From Aquamicrobium sp. LC103 (GTDB lineage Bacteria; Pseudomonadota; Alphaproteobacteria; Rhizobiales; Rhizobiaceae), in NCBI RefSeq assembly GCF_001014615.2, contig NZ_LBCQ02000018.1, positions 1 through 64,000 on the forward strand: DNA of 64,000 nt, read 5' to 3'. The position numbers and the translations under genes are program-made. Under the pieces are notes generated by a model, which did not search any database, had not been told where the DNA came from, and was given only the letters and a program-made list of their open reading frames with translations. Each line of letters begins with the position of its first letter. The first letter of the stretch is position 1. Of this stretch, positions 23,712 to 31,477 are shown one piece after another.

Positions 23712-26045
23712 TCATTCGAACTGGGTCGCCAGCGGCCCGGCGCCGCCGGGAGCCATGCCGCGCGCCGCCAGCGCCTGCAGCACGTCCTGTCGGCCGCCGA
23801 ACAGCGCCACCGTGCCATTGGTGAGCAGCAGGATTTTGTCGACGTTCCTGAGAAGCGCTGGTCTCTGCGTGATCGTGATCACAGTGATCTTCTCCCGCTT
23901 GGCATGCGCCAGCGCGCGGGCGAGCGCGGCATCGCCGGCGCTGTCGAGATTGGAATTGGGTTCGTCGAGCACGACCAGGCGCGGATTGCCGAAAAAGGCC
24001 CTCGCAAGCGCGATGCGCTGCTTCTGACCGCCCGAAAGCGGCGCTCCGTCGGCGGCCACGAAGGTCTCGTAGCCTTGCGGGAATGTCGCAATCATCTCGT
24101 GGACGTCGGCCAACATCGCGGCCTGGTAGATGTCGGCATCGCTCGCGTCCTCGCGCATGCGCGCGATGTTCGCCTTGATGCTCGCCGGGAACAATTGGAC
24201 GTCCTGCGGCAGATAGCCGATGTTCTCGCCGAACTGCCGCTGATCCCAATTCCGCAAATCCATCAGATCGAGGCGGACATTCCCGGAAGTGGGCAGGATC
24301 GAGCCGACCAGCATCTTGCCGAGCGTCGTCTTGCCGGCGCCGGAATTGCCGATGATGGCGAGGGAATCGCCGGGCGCGAGCGAGAAGGTGATGCCGTTGA
24401 GAACCACCCGCTTCGTGCCCTGCGGCACGAACAGCAGGCGCTCGACATCGAGCCTTCCCTCGGGGCGCGGCAAATGGAGGCGTTCGAAATTGAGCGGCGA
24501 GGATTGCAGCAGCGCCGATATGCGGCCGTAGGCGGCGCGCGACTGCACGAACTGGTTCCAGCCCTCGATCGCGCCCTCGACCGGCGCGAGCGCGCGGCCG
24601 GCGATGATGGAGGCGGCGATCACCATGCCGCCGGTGATCTCGCCCTCGATCGAGAGAAACGCGCCCCAGCCAAGCATGGCCACCTGCGTCAAAAGGCGTG
24701 CCGCCTTGGAGGTCGCGGCCGAAACGATGTTGCGGTCCTGCGCGATCACCTGGGCCTTGAGCGACCCTGCCGTGTCCTTTCCCCATATCCGTACGGCCTC
24801 GGGGATCATCGCCAGCGCGTTGATGATCTGCGAGTTGCGCGACATGGAGTCGAGATGAAGGTTCGCCTTGCTCTGATGGGCGTTGGCTTCGCCGAAGGGC
24901 GCGGCCGTCGCGCGCTGGTTGAGCGCGGCAATCACGAGCAGCGCCAACATCGAGCCGACCACGATGAAGCCCAGATGGATATGCACGAGAAAGACCGCGA
25001 GAATGAACAATGGCGCCATCGGCGCGTCCAGGAATGCGAGCAGCGTGCCGGAAACCAGAAATGAGCGAAGCTGCTGGAGATCACCGAGCGTCTGATATTC
25101 ACGACCGTTGCTGTTGAGCGAGGCGCGCGCGGCGGCGCTGAGGATCGGCGTGCCGAGCTGCGCGGCCACCTCGACCGCCGTCCGCATCAGGATGAACCTG
25201 CGGATCGCGTCGAGCGCCGCCTGCAACAGGACGGCACCCACGATCACGATTGTCAGCATGATCAGCGTGTCGATGGATCGGCTGGTCAGCACCCGGTCCG
25301 AGATCTGGAACAGATAGATCGGGATCGCCAGGACGAGGATGTTGCTCGCCACGGTGAAGATCATGACGACGAGCAGGTTCTTCCGGACCGCCTCGATGCC
25401 CGCCTGGAGGTTCTGCGCGAAATTGATAGGGCCGAGACGGCGATGGAAATGTCCGCCGCCACCTCCTCCCCCGCCGCCCTTGTCGACATCGTTGCCGCCG
25501 CCCGTCGGCGAGCGGTCTTCGACCTTTATCGGATCGCGGTCACCTTCGATGATGAGCGTACCCGGCTTGCCTGGCCTTGCCTCGAAATCCTGTCCAGGTT
25601 GCGCCTCGGCGCGGTTGTCCTGCGCTTCCGGACGCGGTTCGCTCTCCGCCCGCCCGGCTCTATGTGCCTCGTCGCGGATCGGAACGGACGAGCCGGCCGC
25701 GGCCTCAATCCGCGGCTCCGTCAATTTCCTTGCGGTTCCCGTCGGGATCGCCCGGCTTCCCTCGGTTCCGACCGGAGCTTCCGGGTCCGGTTCCAGAATC
25801 TCCGCCTGCGGCGAAGGGTCCGCCACTTCAACGGAAGACGTGCGGTTTGAGAGCGACTGTGTCGCCTGTTTCAATTCCACGATCGCGCGGTCCAGTTCGG
25901 CCATCGAGCGGTCGACGATCTCTTCCTGCTTGTGAAGCATCTGCGAGAGAGACCTTGCCGAGCCCGGTTCACTCGTGCGGGTGAAGCCGGGCTCGCCACT
26001 CTCGCCGGTAAAAGGCCGCCAGGGCTGCGCGCGCGTATGTTCCAT
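23712..26045 (-). CDS. type I secretion ABC exporter with a long acidic N-terminal extension
   Basis: The 777-residue protein is a PrtD-type exporter: a six-helix transmembrane domain (about residues 215-480) and an ATPase domain with Walker A (GNSGAGKTTLGKML), signature (LSGGQKQRIALARA) and Walker B (LVVLDEPNSNLD). It is unusual in carrying about 205 extra N-terminal residues: a Ser/Pro-rich start, a predicted coiled coil (KQEEIVDRSMAELDRAIVEL), an acidic low-complexity stretch and a run of nine glycines just before the membrane domain. The ATG at 26045 has GAGG with 5-base spacing; a TTG at 26069 overlaps the previous stop. Confidence 0.9.
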   Translation of the reverse strand: MEHTRAQPWRPFTGESGEPGFTRTSEPGSARSLSQMLHKQEEIVDRSMAELDRAIVELKQATQSLSNRTSSVEVADPSPQAEILEPDPEAPVGTEGSRAIPTGTARKLTEPRIEAAAGSSVPIRDEAHRAGRAESEPRPEAQDNRAEAQPGQDFEARPGKPGTLIIEGDRDPIKVEDRSPTGGGNDVDKGGGGGGGGGHFHRRLGPINFAQNLQAGIEAVRKNLLVVMIFTVASNILVLAIPIYLFQISDRVLTSRSIDTLIMLTIVIVGAVLLQAALDAIRRFILMRTAVEVAAQLGTPILSAAARASLNSNGREYQTLGDLQQLRSFLVSGTLLAFLDAPMAPLFILAVFLVHIHLGFIVVGSMLALLVIAALNQRATAAPFGEANAHQSKANLHLDSMSRNSQIINALAMIPEAVRIWGKDTAGSLKAQVIAQDRNIVSAATSKAARLLTQVAMLGWGAFLSIEGEITGGMVIAASIIAGRALAPVEGAIEGWNQFVQSRAAYGRISALLQSSPLNFERLHLPRPEGRLDVERLLFVPQGTKRVVLNGITFSLAPGDSLAIIGNSGAGKTTLGKMLVGSILPTSGNVRLDLMDLRNWDQRQFGENIGYLPQDVQLFPASIKANIARMREDASDADIYQAAMLADVHEMIATFPQGYETFVAADGAPLSGGQKQRIALARAFFGNPRLVVLDEPNSNLDSAGDAALARALAHAKREKITVITITQRPALLRNVDKILLLTNGTVALFGGRQDVLQALAARGMAPGGAGPLATQFE

Positions 26046-26065
26046 CTGGTCCTCTGAAACGGGGC

Positions 26066-28045
26066 TCAAGCAAGCATCGTCTGCATGACGTCGGGGTGCG
26101 GAGCGTCGTGATGGGCGGGATGCGGCATGGCGTCGTCGTCCGTCCCGGCGAGCTCGTCGTCGAGGAACGCGATGGCTTCGTTGACCAGCTTGTCCGGATC
26201 CTGTCCGCCGAGTTCGGGATTGCTGGAGATCAGCTCCGCCTGGATCAGGATCTCATCGGAATATTTGTCGCCGCCGACATAGGTTTTTCCGGCGGAATCG
26301 AGATCGGTGATGCCCGCGATGTTGATCAGCGCGTTCGAACCGGTGCTCAAGGTCCAGTCGGCATCGGGGAAGCTGTCCTCGATGCCGTTCATCGCAAGCG
26401 CGACCTGATCGGAATCTCCGAGGATGTTGGTCTGCTTGATGTATTGCAGATCGAGGATGCTCCCCGATATGTAGAGGACGCGCAGCCCTTCCAGGCCTGA
26501 AAAGGCGTCGTCCTTCAATACGCTGGACGAGAGCGAGTTTTTGCCGGCCTTGAGATCTCCCGCGGTGTCGAGATAGTAGGAAGGCAGCGCTTCGAAGCGG
26601 TCCGCGGCGCCGATATTGACGATCTCGGCGGAATTCCAGAGCAGATTGCCGCTGGTGGACAGCGAGGCTTCGCCGGTCATGTGGAAACCTGCGACGCCGC
26701 CTATCATATCGTCGTCGAGCAGAACGTTCATCTGATGGATGAAGTTCGCGTCGTAAATATCCCCGCCTACTATGATCAAGTCATAGTAAAGACCGAGCTC
26801 GGTCAGCGAAACATCGTTGCTCGCCATATTGTCGCCGGTCGTCACCATCGTCTTCACGCCCGACGACGACAGCACGTGCACGTCGTTGTCCATCATGAAG
26901 CTGAACTGCTCGATCCAGTTCATGATCAAGAGGTCGCCGTCGATGCGCGTGACGACCCAATCGGTTGGGAAACCGCCGAGCGCGGCATCGGCCTGACCGT
27001 CCCCGGCCGGGTCGACCCGCGAGAAAGTAGCGATGTTGAAGGCCTGCGTTGCCTCCGCCGGATCAAATGTCCAATCGGCGAGGCTGGAACCGATCGCGTC
27101 GCTATCGCTCCAGACGTTGATCTGAACGATCGCGTTGACTTCGGTGTAATTGCCAAGCGTCGCGACGACCGCGCCGGCCTGCCAGTTGTTGGTGAGAAGG
27201 GCCGTGTTGACCAGGGTATTTTCGCCGGCCACCACTTGCACCGAGGGATCGATCGCCACCAGGCCGCCCCCATCGACGAAGGTAGCGGTTTGCGTCGGCG
27301 TCTCCTCTTCCTCCTCGTCTTCCGCGGGGAGATGGTCCTTGAGCTTCGGAAGTTCGTCGACGGCTTCGCCGTTCACGAAGGAGCCCTTGATCGTTTCCTG
27401 ATGAACGACATGGACGTCGCCGTCATCCTGATGTTCGACGACGAAACTTTCCAGCGCCGAGGCCGCGTCGAGGATGAAGTCTTCGATCCCCTCGGCGGAA
27501 GCCGGCACGTCCTGGTGCCCGAACGGCGAAAGCCGGGCGGCGCCGTGCAGCAGCGATGCCAGTTCGGCACCCGCATCCATCTCGGGACTGAATACCAGCC
27601 CGTGTCCGCCGGCGCCCACATAGTCGTTGTCGGAAAGATGGATTTCCTGGTTCGCGACGACTGCGATCGAGCCGGGAGGATCGATGGTGCGCTCGAAAGT
27701 CGACGTGAGCGGACGAACGCCTTCGGAAATCAGTTCCATATGTGGTGGAACGACGTCGGACCACGGAATGAGAATCGGTATCGGCTGAAGATCCACGTGG
27801 GACCACGGGATCACCTTCTCCAGCTCGGGGCCGAGCAGTTGGTAGCGCAGGCCGGGATCCATCCCGACGAAGTCGAACGGTGCGCGTGAGCCGGCATCGA
27901 CGTCCGGCAGCGGAGGCTGTGTCTCCGCCGAGGCGCGCAGCGCCTGAAATTCCTCGTAGTCCTTGCGCAGGCGGGCCTGCTCGACCTTTATCTCGAACAG
28001 TCCGATGAAATGGGCGATGGTCTCGGTAATCTTGTCCATCAGCAC
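26066..28045 (-). CDS. acidic repeat protein of a type I secretion operon (putative secreted or surface protein)
   Basis: The 659-residue protein has no signal peptide and is strongly acidic, including an EDEEEEE run near residue 243. From about residue 273 it contains four degenerate repeats of the form GxNxLxN, about 25 residues, GGxxxxxxxIxQxNVLxDxD (centred near 275-315, 403-446, 500-545 and 568-603), plus half-copies near 366-388 and 464-475. The C-terminus is Asp/His-rich (DDDAMPHPAHHDAPHPD). It starts at a GTG with GGAGG 8 bases upstream. Position directly before the exporter suggests a secreted substrate or an accessory protein. I do not recognise a named family. Confidence 0.75.
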   Translation of the reverse strand: MLMDKITETIAHFIGLFEIKVEQARLRKDYEEFQALRASAETQPPLPDVDAGSRAPFDFVGMDPGLRYQLLGPELEKVIPWSHVDLQPIPILIPWSDVVPPHMELISEGVRPLTSTFERTIDPPGSIAVVANQEIHLSDNDYVGAGGHGLVFSPEMDAGAELASLLHGAARLSPFGHQDVPASAEGIEDFILDAASALESFVVEHQDDGDVHVVHQETIKGSFVNGEAVDELPKLKDHLPAEDEEEEETPTQTATFVDGGGLVAIDPSVQVVAGENTLVNTALLTNNWQAGAVVATLGNYTEVNAIVQINVWSDSDAIGSSLADWTFDPAEATQAFNIATFSRVDPAGDGQADAALGGFPTDWVVTRIDGDLLIMNWIEQFSFMMDNDVHVLSSSGVKTMVTTGDNMASNDVSLTELGLYYDLIIVGGDIYDANFIHQMNVLLDDDMIGGVAGFHMTGEASLSTSGNLLWNSAEIVNIGAADRFEALPSYYLDTAGDLKAGKNSLSSSVLKDDAFSGLEGLRVLYISGSILDLQYIKQTNILGDSDQVALAMNGIEDSFPDADWTLSTGSNALINIAGITDLDSAGKTYVGGDKYSDEILIQAELISSNPELGGQDPDKLVNEAIAFLDDELAGTDDDAMPHPAHHDAPHPDVMQTMLA

Positions 28046-28113
28046 AGGGGTCGCCTCCCGTCATGGGATCGGACCCGCCCAGGACCGATCTTTCATTCTT
28101 TTCCCCCCAAGGA

Positions 28114-28139
28114 GCCTGCGCGGGTCGCCCCGCGCAGGC
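28114..28139 (-). terminator. intercistronic hairpin after the glycine-rich protein gene
   Basis: GCCTGCGCGGG (28114-28124) and CCCGCGCAGGC (28129-28139) form an 11-base-pair GC-rich stem with a 4-base loop in the 131-base gap between the glycine-rich gene and the acidic repeat gene. On the minus strand no T-run follows, so it more likely slows or protects transcript ends than stops transcription fully. Such a structure would let the first gene be expressed more than the exporter genes. Confidence 0.6.
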
Positions 28140-28176
28140 CATGGATTGATTTCCGCGTTTGCGGACTGCACCTCCC

Positions 28177-30057
28177 CTAGACGTCTTCGCCGGTGAACGT
28201 GCTGGTGAGATCGCCACCGACCACGGTCATGTCGATCGTGTTGCCTTGGAGGTTGGCTCCCATCACGATGCTCTGGTTGAAGGCGGACACATCGATGGCC
28301 GCTTCGGCATGAGCTTCCGAAATGCCGTTGACGATGCCGTCGTCGCCATTGCCGGAACCCCACTGGCCGCCGGCACCGCCGGCGCCACCAGCGCCGCTGA
28401 TCGCGTTGCCGCCATTGCCACCGTTGCCGCCGTCGCCGCCCCAGGCATAACCGCCATTGGCCGCACCGCCGGTGCCGTCGCCGGCCCAGGCGCCGCTTAG
28501 GCCTTGCCCGCCGGTGCCCGCGCCGCCGGTCGAATCACCGATCGTCGCCGCGCCGCCGGTTGCGCTGCCGCTCGTGCCTGCGCCGCCAGCGCCTGCGCCG
28601 CCCGTACCGGAGCCACCGGCTCCGCCTGCGCCGCCAAGTCCGGCACCTATGCCGAGCCCGACGCCGGCGCCGAAGCCGAGGCCTGCACCCAGGCCGCCAT
28701 CGGCCGCGCCGCCGTCACCGCCGGCCGCGCCGTTGCCGCCGCTGCCCTCGCCGCCAGAGCCGCCCGTTCCCGAGCCGCCCATGCCGCCGGGGCCGCCGCT
28801 ACCGGCCGCGCCACCTGCGCCACCGGCCGCCGCCGCAGCAGCAGCGGCTGCGTCTGCCGCGGCGCCGCCAAGGCTGGCCGCAGCCGCGGCTGCTGCCGCA
28901 TCCGCCGCCGCCGCGCCGTTGCCGCCGTCGCCGGCCGAACCACCGGAGCCACCGGAACCGCCGGCTCCACCGGTGCCCGCCCCGCCGCTGCCGCCGGAAC
29001 CCGAACCGCCGCTGCCGCCCGCGCCGCCGGCACCTGCCGTGCCGCCGTCACCGCCGGAGCCGACGCCGAGTCCGAGGCCGCCAAGGCCGAGGCCCGTGCC
29101 GGAGCCGGAACCGCCGGCTCCACCGGCCGCGCCGGTGCCCGCACCGCCGGTGCCTGCACCGCCGCTCGCCGCACCGCTGGCGCCAATACCGCCGGCCGCG
29201 ATACCGCCGAACGCGATACCGCCGAGGCCCGCGCCACCGGTCGCCGCGCTGGAGGCGTTGCCACCGGTGCCCGCGCCGCCGGCCGCAGCGCCGCCATTGG
29301 CGTTGCCGCCGCCTGCGCCGTTACCGCCATTGCCGCCCCAGGCGTCGCCGCTCGATCCGCCGCCACCGCCCGCGTCGATGCCTTCCGCACCGTAGGCCGT
29401 GCCGCCGTTCGCATCGCCATTCTGCTCGAAAGGCGCGAGATTCTGCAGGGTGGCATTTTCGAGCGTGTCATTGTCCTCGAGGTTTGCGACCTGGTTCTGC
29501 AGGAAGGCGCTGTCGTTTCCAGCACCGTTCAGCGAGCCGTTGAGAATGTCGTCGAAGGAGACGTCATCACCGGGATTGTAATGAATCTCACCATCGCGAT
29601 TCACGAACAGGTTGCCGACCGAGGATTGATTGAGATCGATATCGGCGAAGTCGTCGTCGGTCGGATCCCAACCGTCGAGGTTCAGCCCGACATTCACGTC
29701 CACGGTCGTCTGGCTGGTGTTCGTATTGGTGTTCGTGTTCGTGCTGGTATTGGTGTTCTCGTTACCGTTCAGGTTCAGGTTGCCATTCCCGTTGAGGTTC
29801 AGGTTTCCGTTTCCGTTCAGGTTGCCATTGCCGTTACCATTGGCGTTGGTGTTTTCATTCACCGACTCCTGGTACTGGTCCTGGCTTTGATCCTGCCCCT
29901 GGTCCTGGCCTTGATACTGGTCCTGGCTCTGATCCTGATGCTGGTCCTGGCTCTGGTCGCCCGGGTCATAGACGAGATCGTCGAAGGCGACATTGTACTG
30001 GTCGTCTCCGAACAATTGGATACCAAACTGCTGAGTACCGTTGTTTTTGCTACCCAT
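28177..30057 (-). CDS. glycine-rich low-complexity protein, putative type I secretion substrate
   Basis: The protein has about 626 residues; the ATG at 30057 is preceded by GAGG with 8-base spacing, and a longer frame to 30102 is not needed. Regions in order: a short N-terminus (FGIQLFGDDQYNVAFDDL), a Gln/Asp repeat (about 34-62), an Asn/Gly/Leu and Asn/Thr repeat (about 68-116), an acidic segment (118-215), about 340 residues of Gly/Ala-rich GGAGG-type repeats (229-570) and a non-repetitive acidic C-terminus ending TSTFTGEDV. There is no signal peptide. The C-terminal end and the linked exporter fit a type I secreted surface or matrix protein. Confidence 0.8.
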   Translation of the reverse strand: MGSKNNGTQQFGIQLFGDDQYNVAFDDLVYDPGDQSQDQHQDQSQDQYQGQDQGQDQSQDQYQESVNENTNANGNGNGNLNGNGNLNLNGNGNLNLNGNENTNTSTNTNTNTNTSQTTVDVNVGLNLDGWDPTDDDFADIDLNQSSVGNLFVNRDGEIHYNPGDDVSFDDILNGSLNGAGNDSAFLQNQVANLEDNDTLENATLQNLAPFEQNGDANGGTAYGAEGIDAGGGGGSSGDAWGGNGGNGAGGGNANGGAAAGGAGTGGNASSAATGGAGLGGIAFGGIAAGGIGASGAASGGAGTGGAGTGAAGGAGGSGSGTGLGLGGLGLGVGSGGDGGTAGAGGAGGSGGSGSGGSGGAGTGGAGGSGGSGGSAGDGGNGAAAADAAAAAAAASLGGAAADAAAAAAAAAGGAGGAAGSGGPGGMGGSGTGGSGGEGSGGNGAAGGDGGAADGGLGAGLGFGAGVGLGIGAGLGGAGGAGGSGTGGAGAGGAGTSGSATGGAATIGDSTGGAGTGGQGLSGAWAGDGTGGAANGGYAWGGDGGNGGNGGNAISGAGGAGGAGGQWGSGNGDDGIVNGISEAHAEAAIDVSAFNQSIVMGANLQGNTIDMTVVGGDLTSTFTGEDV

Positions 30058-30652
30058 TTCAATGTCCTCGGTTGAGCCGCGGACAGCGTAACCACCCTTC
30101 ATCTATTACGGCGGCCTTGAGCTGCACGCGGACGATTGAGTGCTGACTGCACCGTGCAGTTACTCACCAGGATCGCCCGCGGCCGAAGCCGTCGGCTCTC
30201 CTCCCCAAAACGCGTGCGGAGGTGTGCGGGCCTTCACCCCACACTAAGACATATGGCGCCGAACACCTCCGCTTATGGACTGCCGCAACAGGCGGATGCC
30301 TGTCGCTCCGGCAGTCCCGGCCCGCGCCCAGGATCGAAGCTTGTTCCTCGAAGCCCCGAAACGCTAGCTGCCTATTAGAGCTATCCGGACCCTACGCCTT
30401 TTGATCGCGGCGACAGCCGCGCTCCGGCCCGTGCGATGCGCTCAAGCCTATGATATAGCTGCATTTATTCCGGAGCATGTCGACCGTGCGACAATGGCCT
30501 ACCACCTTCGGTGAGTATCCGGGGCCTCGGAGGAATGGTATTGGCCGAATGCGCCCCGGCTCGCCGGCGTCGGGACGGGTCGATCGTGTCGAAACATCGA
30601 CCGTCTTGTATGATGGATCGCGATCTGCCGCCGCGAATTCGCAGGACTGAGG
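30058..30652. other. 595-base intergenic region without a recognisable gene
   Basis: This gap separates the divergent glycine-rich secretion operon and the orphan 181-residue gene. Short frames exist on both strands but none has convincing codon use, a family match or a good ribosome-binding site. A small palindrome TGCACCGTGCA lies near 30148-30158. The region must contain promoters for both sides, but I cannot place them with confidence. Confidence 0.6.
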
Positions 30653-31198
30653 ATGGAACGGAAGGCCGCTCTTACAACTACAACGCAGCCGCAAGCGAAG
30701 CGGGATGCCGTCACGGGTCCGCGCTTTCAGGAGATCCTGCTCCTCATCGGACAGTTGAACTACACCTGGACCAACACGGAAAGCCTGCTCATCTATCTGA
30801 TCGCCGGTCTCGCGCGGGTCGACAAGGAAACCGCCATCGTGATTTTCCTGACCCTGAACACGACCCGGGCGCGCATCGAACTGGTGGAACGACTCACCAA
30901 GCTCGCAAAAACGCCGACCGAGCACAGGCGCGAAATCCTCGCCATAACCGAGCAACTGACCAAACAGGCGAAGCTGCGGAACAAATACAGCCATTGCATC
31001 TACTCGTTCGACGAGGCCGGCATGTCGGGCAGCACGCAGCTCATGCGCATATTTGATGAGAAAGACGGCATCAAATATGGAAAGGTTGAAGAACTTAACG
31101 ATATAGAGGTCGGCAAGGTAAAGAATTGCATTAACGAGATACAAAAAATAAATCAGAACATATGGTCCATTGTCAGGAAATATTCCTACCCTTGCTGA
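30653..31198 (+). CDS. hypothetical protein with lower-GC 3' half
   Basis: This 181-residue protein has no recognised family. AGGA lies 6 bases before the ATG. The body is helical and amphipathic (FQEILLLIGQLNYTWTNTES, ARIELVERLTKLAKTP), and the C-terminal third is Lys/Ile/Asn-rich (VKNCINEIQKINQNIWSIV). Codon use in the last 150 bases shifts to A/T-ending codons (ata, aaa, aat), unlike its neighbours, suggesting foreign origin. It stands alone, between the secretion operon and the prkA cluster. Confidence 0.6.
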   Translation: MERKAALTTTTQPQAKRDAVTGPRFQEILLLIGQLNYTWTNTESLLIYLIAGLARVDKETAIVIFLTLNTTRARIELVERLTKLAKTPTEHRREILAITEQLTKQAKLRNKYSHCIYSFDEAGMSGSTQLMRIFDEKDGIKYGKVEELNDIEVGKVKNCINEIQKINQNIWSIVRKYSYPC

Positions 31199-31380
31199 CT
31201 GACGGGCTACCTCTTGGGGAGGTCTGTTTCCTCCCGCGTCGACGGGCGCAGCAACGCGTAAGCTCCCGCCTCTCCCGATCGTTGCCCGCGAGAATTCCCG
31301 ACAGCCGCCGCTGAACCAGCATCCCGCGATTGTGATCGATTTTTCGATTTACACGCGCCAAATTGCGTCCACAGTTATGA

Positions 31381-31405
31381 GGAACCTTGGACGTAGGAAG
31401 GAGTT
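31381..31405 (+). promoter_or_regulatory. EcfG-type general stress promoter upstream of prkA
   Basis: GGAAC at 31381-31385 is followed after 16 bases by AGTT at 31402-31405. This matches the alphaproteobacterial EcfG consensus GGAAC-N16/17-CGTT except at the first -10 base. It is about 72 bases before the prkA start in a 279-base gap that otherwise holds no gene. The E. coli counterpart cluster is part of the stationary-phase stress response, which makes the assignment plausible. Confidence 0.6.
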
Positions 31406-31477
31406 GATTCGAGTAGGCAAGCGTTGGTCAGGCAATGACCCTGTTGCAATCTAACGGCACCGTCGCGAGAGAGCACC

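Noticed and set aside
28380-29900. Possible CRISPR array or tandem DNA repeat
   Set aside because: The repetition follows codons of a low-complexity protein (GGx, NGN, QDQ); there are no equal-length repeats with unique spacers.
28504-30075. Long plus-strand frames opposite the glycine-rich protein
   Set aside because: They are mirror images of the repetitive GGC/GCC codons; the minus-strand frame has the start site, the non-repetitive ends and the operon context.
30136-30378. 80-codon frame in the large intergenic gap
   Set aside because: There is no ribosome-binding site, no signal peptide or family, and a composition like random frames in GC-rich DNA.
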